Shown one piece after another: positions 6,767 to 8,523 of a stretch of 8,523 nt of DNA (the stretch's first letter is position 1; the number at the start of each line of letters is the position of its first letter). Origin of the DNA: Betaproteobacteria bacterium HGW-Betaproteobacteria-2 (GTDB lineage Bacteria > Pseudomonadota > Gammaproteobacteria > Burkholderiales > Methylophilaceae). The translations under genes and the position numbers were made by a program. Below the pieces are notes generated by a model. That model saw only the letters and a list, made by a program, of their open reading frames with translations. It was not told the DNA's origin and searched no databases. The stretch spans positions 1-8,523 of the forward strand of contig PHCM01000052.1 in the NCBI GenBank assembly GCA_002842255.1, read 5' to 3'.

Positions 6767-6800
6767 ATTCTGCGAAACTTGTGTGACAGATTGATGACGC
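6767..6800 (-). promoter_or_regulatory. PHO-box-like promoter of the porin gene
   Basis: Reading leftward, GCGTCAT (6800-6794), a 4-bp spacer CAAT, and CTGTCAC (6789-6783) form two direct 7-bp repeats. They match 15 of 18 positions of the E. coli PHO box (CTGTCATAWAWCTGTCAY). CAGAAT (6772-6767) follows 10 bp later and matches the -10 element at 4 of 6 positions, at the distance typical for PhoB-dependent promoters, with no good -35. The predicted 5' leader is about 45 nt. It contains the dyad GTTGAA-A-TTCAAC (6745-6757), a possible operator. The match was found by eye and has not been tested against a genome background. Confidence 0.5.
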
Positions 6801-6805
6801 AAAAT

Positions 6806-6850
6806 GAAAAAGCGCATGGATTGTTGTAAGAAAACAACAATCCATGCGCT
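6806..6850 (-). terminator. Intrinsic terminator after the bactofilin gene
   Basis: AGCGCATGGATTGTTGT (6811-6827) pairs perfectly over 17 bp with 6834-6850 around a 6-nt loop. On the - strand the stem is followed by a run of T (6810 downward) and then CATTTT, so it is a terminator for leftward transcription coming from the bactofilin gene. It isolates the porin promoter just downstream. No T-run follows on the + strand. The stem is longer than usual for a terminator. Confidence 0.85.
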
Positions 6851-6980
6851 GATCAAATAAAAATTAATATTATCTAGATAATTGATTTAACTATAAAAAA
6901 TTATCCATTTCAGATTCCAGCCAATATAGGCTGGCTGGATTTACTGGATTCCAATGAAATTTCTCCGCGATGCAACCTTG
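6851..6980 (-). other. AT-rich 3' untranslated spacer of the bactofilin transcript
   Basis: These 130 bp lie between the bactofilin stop and its terminator and hold no ORF I can support. The part from 6851 to about 6910 is very AT-rich and includes the 14-bp perfect palindrome ATTATCTAGATAAT (6869-6882). A second inverted repeat, CCAGCC-AATATA-GGCTGG, is at 6917-6934. It is followed by a 9-bp near-repeat, CTGGATTTA / CTGGATTCC (6935-6952 with one unit offset). Their function is unknown. Confidence 0.5.
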
Positions 6981-7607
6981 TTATTTTGAACCCTGAGATA
7001 AACGGGAAACGCCCGGTTTGTCCATGCTATCCTTGGCATTGATGGAGCCGATGTCGCCGGAAAGCTCGCCACCTTCTTCGATATAGATCTTGCCATAGCG
7101 GATCTTGCCGCTGACGCGACCGGTTGAGTGAATAATGAGCTGGCTACGTGCAGTCAATTCACCATCAAAACTGCCGTAGATCTCGGCGACATCAATGCCG
7201 ACCTTGCCGGAGAACGAGCCATTCGACGTGATCTGGATCACGCGGCTGTCCATGGTGGCCTCGACCCTGCCCTCCACGACCAGCGTGTCACAATCCTGGA
7301 TCTCTGCACCCTTCAGTTTGACATCAGGGCCAACGATCAGGCGACTTCCGCCTTGATCCGCTTTTACATTCTCCGCTGTCGAAGTAGCCGGTTTGGTTTC
7401 GCTAGCAGAAGCTGCGCTTGATGGGGAAGTTGCCGACTCCATTGCAGCCAGTTGTCCGGGAGACAGCGAAGAAGGTTTACCTTGCGCATTCCTGGCCTGG
7501 GAATTCAATTTGTCCTGTGCGTTCATCTGACTTAATGAACTGAGCACGGGTGGACGTGGTTCTTCGGTTTGATTGCGTCGACTGAAAAGACCTTGCTTGT
7601 TTAACAT
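6981..7607 (-). CDS. Bactofilin (polymer-forming cytoskeletal protein, BacA/CcmA family)
   Basis: Bactofilins polymerise without nucleotide into filaments that place cell-wall or envelope functions. From the chosen start the protein has 208 residues. The N-terminal ~85 residues are disordered and rich in Ser, Ala, Pro and Gln. A right-handed beta-helix bactofilin domain follows at about 86-188, from SRLIVGPDVKLKG to GGELSGDIGS, with repeating rungs such as LVVEGRVEA, GSFSGKVGID and IHSTGRVSGKIRYGKIYIEEGG. A short polar tail ends it. The start at ATG 7607 (MLNKQGLFSRR) is preferred because AGAGAGG lies 5 nt upstream. The frame continues open to a TTG at 7703, adding a stretch that mimics a signal peptide, but no ribosome binding site supports it. 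No M23 peptidase gene, a frequent bactofilin neighbour, is present here. Terminators on both sides suggest a single-gene unit. Confidence 0.93.
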   Translation of the reverse strand: MLNKQGLFSRRNQTEEPRPPVLSSLSQMNAQDKLNSQARNAQGKPSSLSPGQLAAMESATSPSSAASASETKPATSTAENVKADQGGSRLIVGPDVKLKGAEIQDCDTLVVEGRVEATMDSRVIQITSNGSFSGKVGIDVAEIYGSFDGELTARSQLIIHSTGRVSGKIRYGKIYIEEGGELSGDIGSINAKDSMDKPGVSRLSQGSK

Positions 7608-7612
7608 ACTGA

Positions 7613-7619
7613 CCTCTCT
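7613..7619 (-). promoter_or_regulatory. Ribosome binding site deciding the bactofilin start
   Basis: AGAGAGG on the - strand lies 5 nt before ATG 7607-7605. It favours this start over the in-frame TTG 7703 and ATG 7694 further upstream, which lack such a site. Confidence 0.75.
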
Positions 7620-7677
7620 GAATAATGGAATATCGGCGGCGAATGCGCTCCTTAAACCTAATAGCAACGCTTGTGCC

Positions 7678-7683
7678 GTTATA
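7678..7683 (-). promoter_or_regulatory. Possible -10 element of the bactofilin promoter
   Basis: TATAAC on the - strand matches the sigma-70 -10 consensus at 5 of 6 positions, about 70 bp before the chosen start. A TTGAAT lies upstream, but at only 14 bp spacing, so the -35 is weak. If it is real, transcription starts downstream of the in-frame TTG 7703, which would rule out the longer protein. Confidence 0.3.
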
Positions 7684-7738
7684 AAATAATTCATCTCATT
7701 CAAATAGATAGATAATTTTCTCTAGAAAACAAAGGACT

Positions 7739-7779
7739 AAAAACAGAAAAACCGTCGTTATGAGGCGACGGTTTTTCTG
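7739..7779 (-). terminator. Intrinsic terminator after lysS
   Basis: CAGAAAAACCGTCG (7744-7757) and CGACGGTTTTTCTG (7766-7779) pair perfectly over 14 bp with an 8-nt loop. In leftward reading the T5 tract in the stem is followed by CTG and a second run of five T (7743-7739). It lies 57 bp past the lysS stop and separates lysS from the bactofilin gene. The A5/T5 arms also allow some rightward activity. Confidence 0.92.
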
Positions 7780-7836
7780 ACATTACGGCTAACTTGCTGA
7801 TTGCAGGCGCCTTTCTGCGTCGTTAAATACAGACGT

Positions 7837-8523
7837 CTATGATTGATGCTCCGGTCGCATATGCGGGAACAAAATCACATCGCGAATGCTTGGACTATCC
7901 GTCAGCAGCATGACCAGACGGTCGATGCCGATACCGCAACCACCGGTTGGTGGCATGCCGTATTCGAGCGCACGGATAAAATCGGCATCGTAATACATGG
8001 CCTCATTGTCCCCTGCCTCTTTAGCGGCCACCTGCGCATGGAAGCGCGCGGCCTGGTCCTCGGCGTCATTCAACTCGGAAAAGCCATTGGCAATCTCGCG
8101 GCCGGTGACAAACAGCTCGAAGCGTTCGGTGATTTCCGGATTCTTGTCCGATGCACGCGCCAGCGGCGAAACTTCAACCGGATAATCGATGATATAGGTC
8201 GGGTTCCACAATTGTGCTTCGGCCGTCTCCTCAAACAAGGCCAGTTGCAGCGCGCCAAGACCGGCATGATCGAATGGCTTGACGCCAAACTTCAGGAGTT
8301 CCGCACGCAGGAACGCATCATCATGCAACTGTTCCAGCGTGTATTGCGGCGCATATTTCTGGATAGCACCGACAATCGTCAACCGTTCAAACGGTTTGCT
8401 CAGGTCCAGTTCACGGCCCTGATACTGCACGACGGCGGAACCGCAAGCGGCAATCGCTGCAGCACGAATGCAGCGTTCAGTGAAATCCATCAGCCACAGA
8501 TAATCGGTATAGGCGGCATAGAA
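7837..8523 (-). CDS. lysS: Lysyl-tRNA synthetase, class II, C-terminal part (cut by window end)
   Basis: LysS charges tRNA-Lys with lysine in the cytosol. The frame is open to the edge of the window, giving 228 residues of about 500, so roughly the first 270-280 residues are missing. The visible part begins at FYAAYTDY, just after class II motif 2, and ends with motif 3, [31 protein letters not shown]. Family signatures in between include [40 protein letters not shown], which lines the lysine and ATP site. The Met codon at 8490 is internal, not a start. The final residues (EHQS) extend slightly past the usual end. It is followed by its own strong terminator. Confidence 0.98.
   Translation of the reverse strand, partial: FYAAYTDYLWLMDFTERCIRAAAIAACGSAVVQYQGRELDLSKPFERLTIVGAIQKYAPQYTLEQLHDDAFLRAELLKFGVKPFDHAGLGALQLALFEETAEAQLWNPTYIIDYPVEVSPLARASDKNPEITERFELFVTGREIANGFSELNDAEDQAARFHAQVAAKEAGDNEAMYYDADFIRALEYGMPPTGGCGIGIDRLVMLLTDSPSIRDVILFPHMRPEHQS

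Noticed and set aside
7639..7662. AAGGAG motif on the - strand upstream of the bactofilin gene, suggesting a short leader ORF
   Set aside because: No ATG, GTG or TTG follows at a usable distance, so no leader peptide can be supported.
7608..7703. N-terminal extension of the bactofilin from TTG 7703, resembling a signal peptide
   Set aside because: No ribosome binding site, a rare start codon, and the best promoter hexamer lies inside it. ATG 7607 has AGAGAGG at 5 nt, and bactofilins are cytosolic.
8488..8490. ATG at 8490 as the start of lysS
   Set aside because: The frame continues to the window edge with conserved LysS sequence ([11 protein letters not shown]), so this Met is internal.
1..8523. 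CRISPR array, defence island, mobile element or prophage
   Set aside because: No regularly spaced repeats, transposase, integrase, phage or toxin-antitoxin genes; gene content is core chromosomal.

Overview
The window comes from a proteobacterium of moderately high GC, most probably a betaproteobacterium of the Nitrosomonadales type (Gallionellaceae or Methylophilaceae-like). This is inferred from the Isc gene order, the OprO/P-type porin with a short helical leader, and the bactofilin. The genus cannot be fixed from the sequence alone. It reads as chromosomal housekeeping DNA; I see no phage, transposon, CRISPR array, rRNA or tRNA.

Positions 1-4683 (+ strand) hold the iron-sulfur cluster assembly operon iscS (5' end cut off by the window) - iscU - iscA - hscB - hscA - fdx. 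IscS takes sulfur from cysteine, IscU builds the [2Fe-2S] cluster, HscB/HscA release it through the LPPVK motif of IscU, Fdx supplies electrons, and IscA carries iron or clusters onward. All catalytic residues I checked are present at the E. coli positions. The order is standard but the joints are not. A 120-bp purine/pyrimidine-rich inverted repeat separates iscS and iscU. A terminator-like hairpin sits between iscA and hscB. The hscB start codon lies in a short tandem repeat that creates two ATGA-chained mini-ORFs just upstream. A 25-bp near-perfect palindrome lies inside the end of fdx. No iscX follows fdx.

Positions 4686-5120 (- strand) hold an unrecognised protein with a charged helical N-terminus and a histone-H1-like Lys/Ala/Ser/Thr/Pro tail. 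Its stop codon is 2 bp from that of fdx, tail to tail. Positions 5121-5242 are an AT-rich spacer that probably carries its promoter.

The rest is on the - strand: an OprO/P-family outer-membrane porin (5305-6714) with a perfect terminator downstream and a PHO-box-like promoter upstream; a bactofilin (6981-7607) with its own long terminator hairpin; and the 3' part of lysS (7837-8523) ending in a strong hairpin terminator. These three appear to be separate transcription units because a terminator follows each one.

No new multi-gene system is evident. The points most worth following up are regulatory: the hscB start-codon repeat, the putative PHO box of the porin, the internal hairpins of the isc operon, and the H1-tailed protein opposing it.
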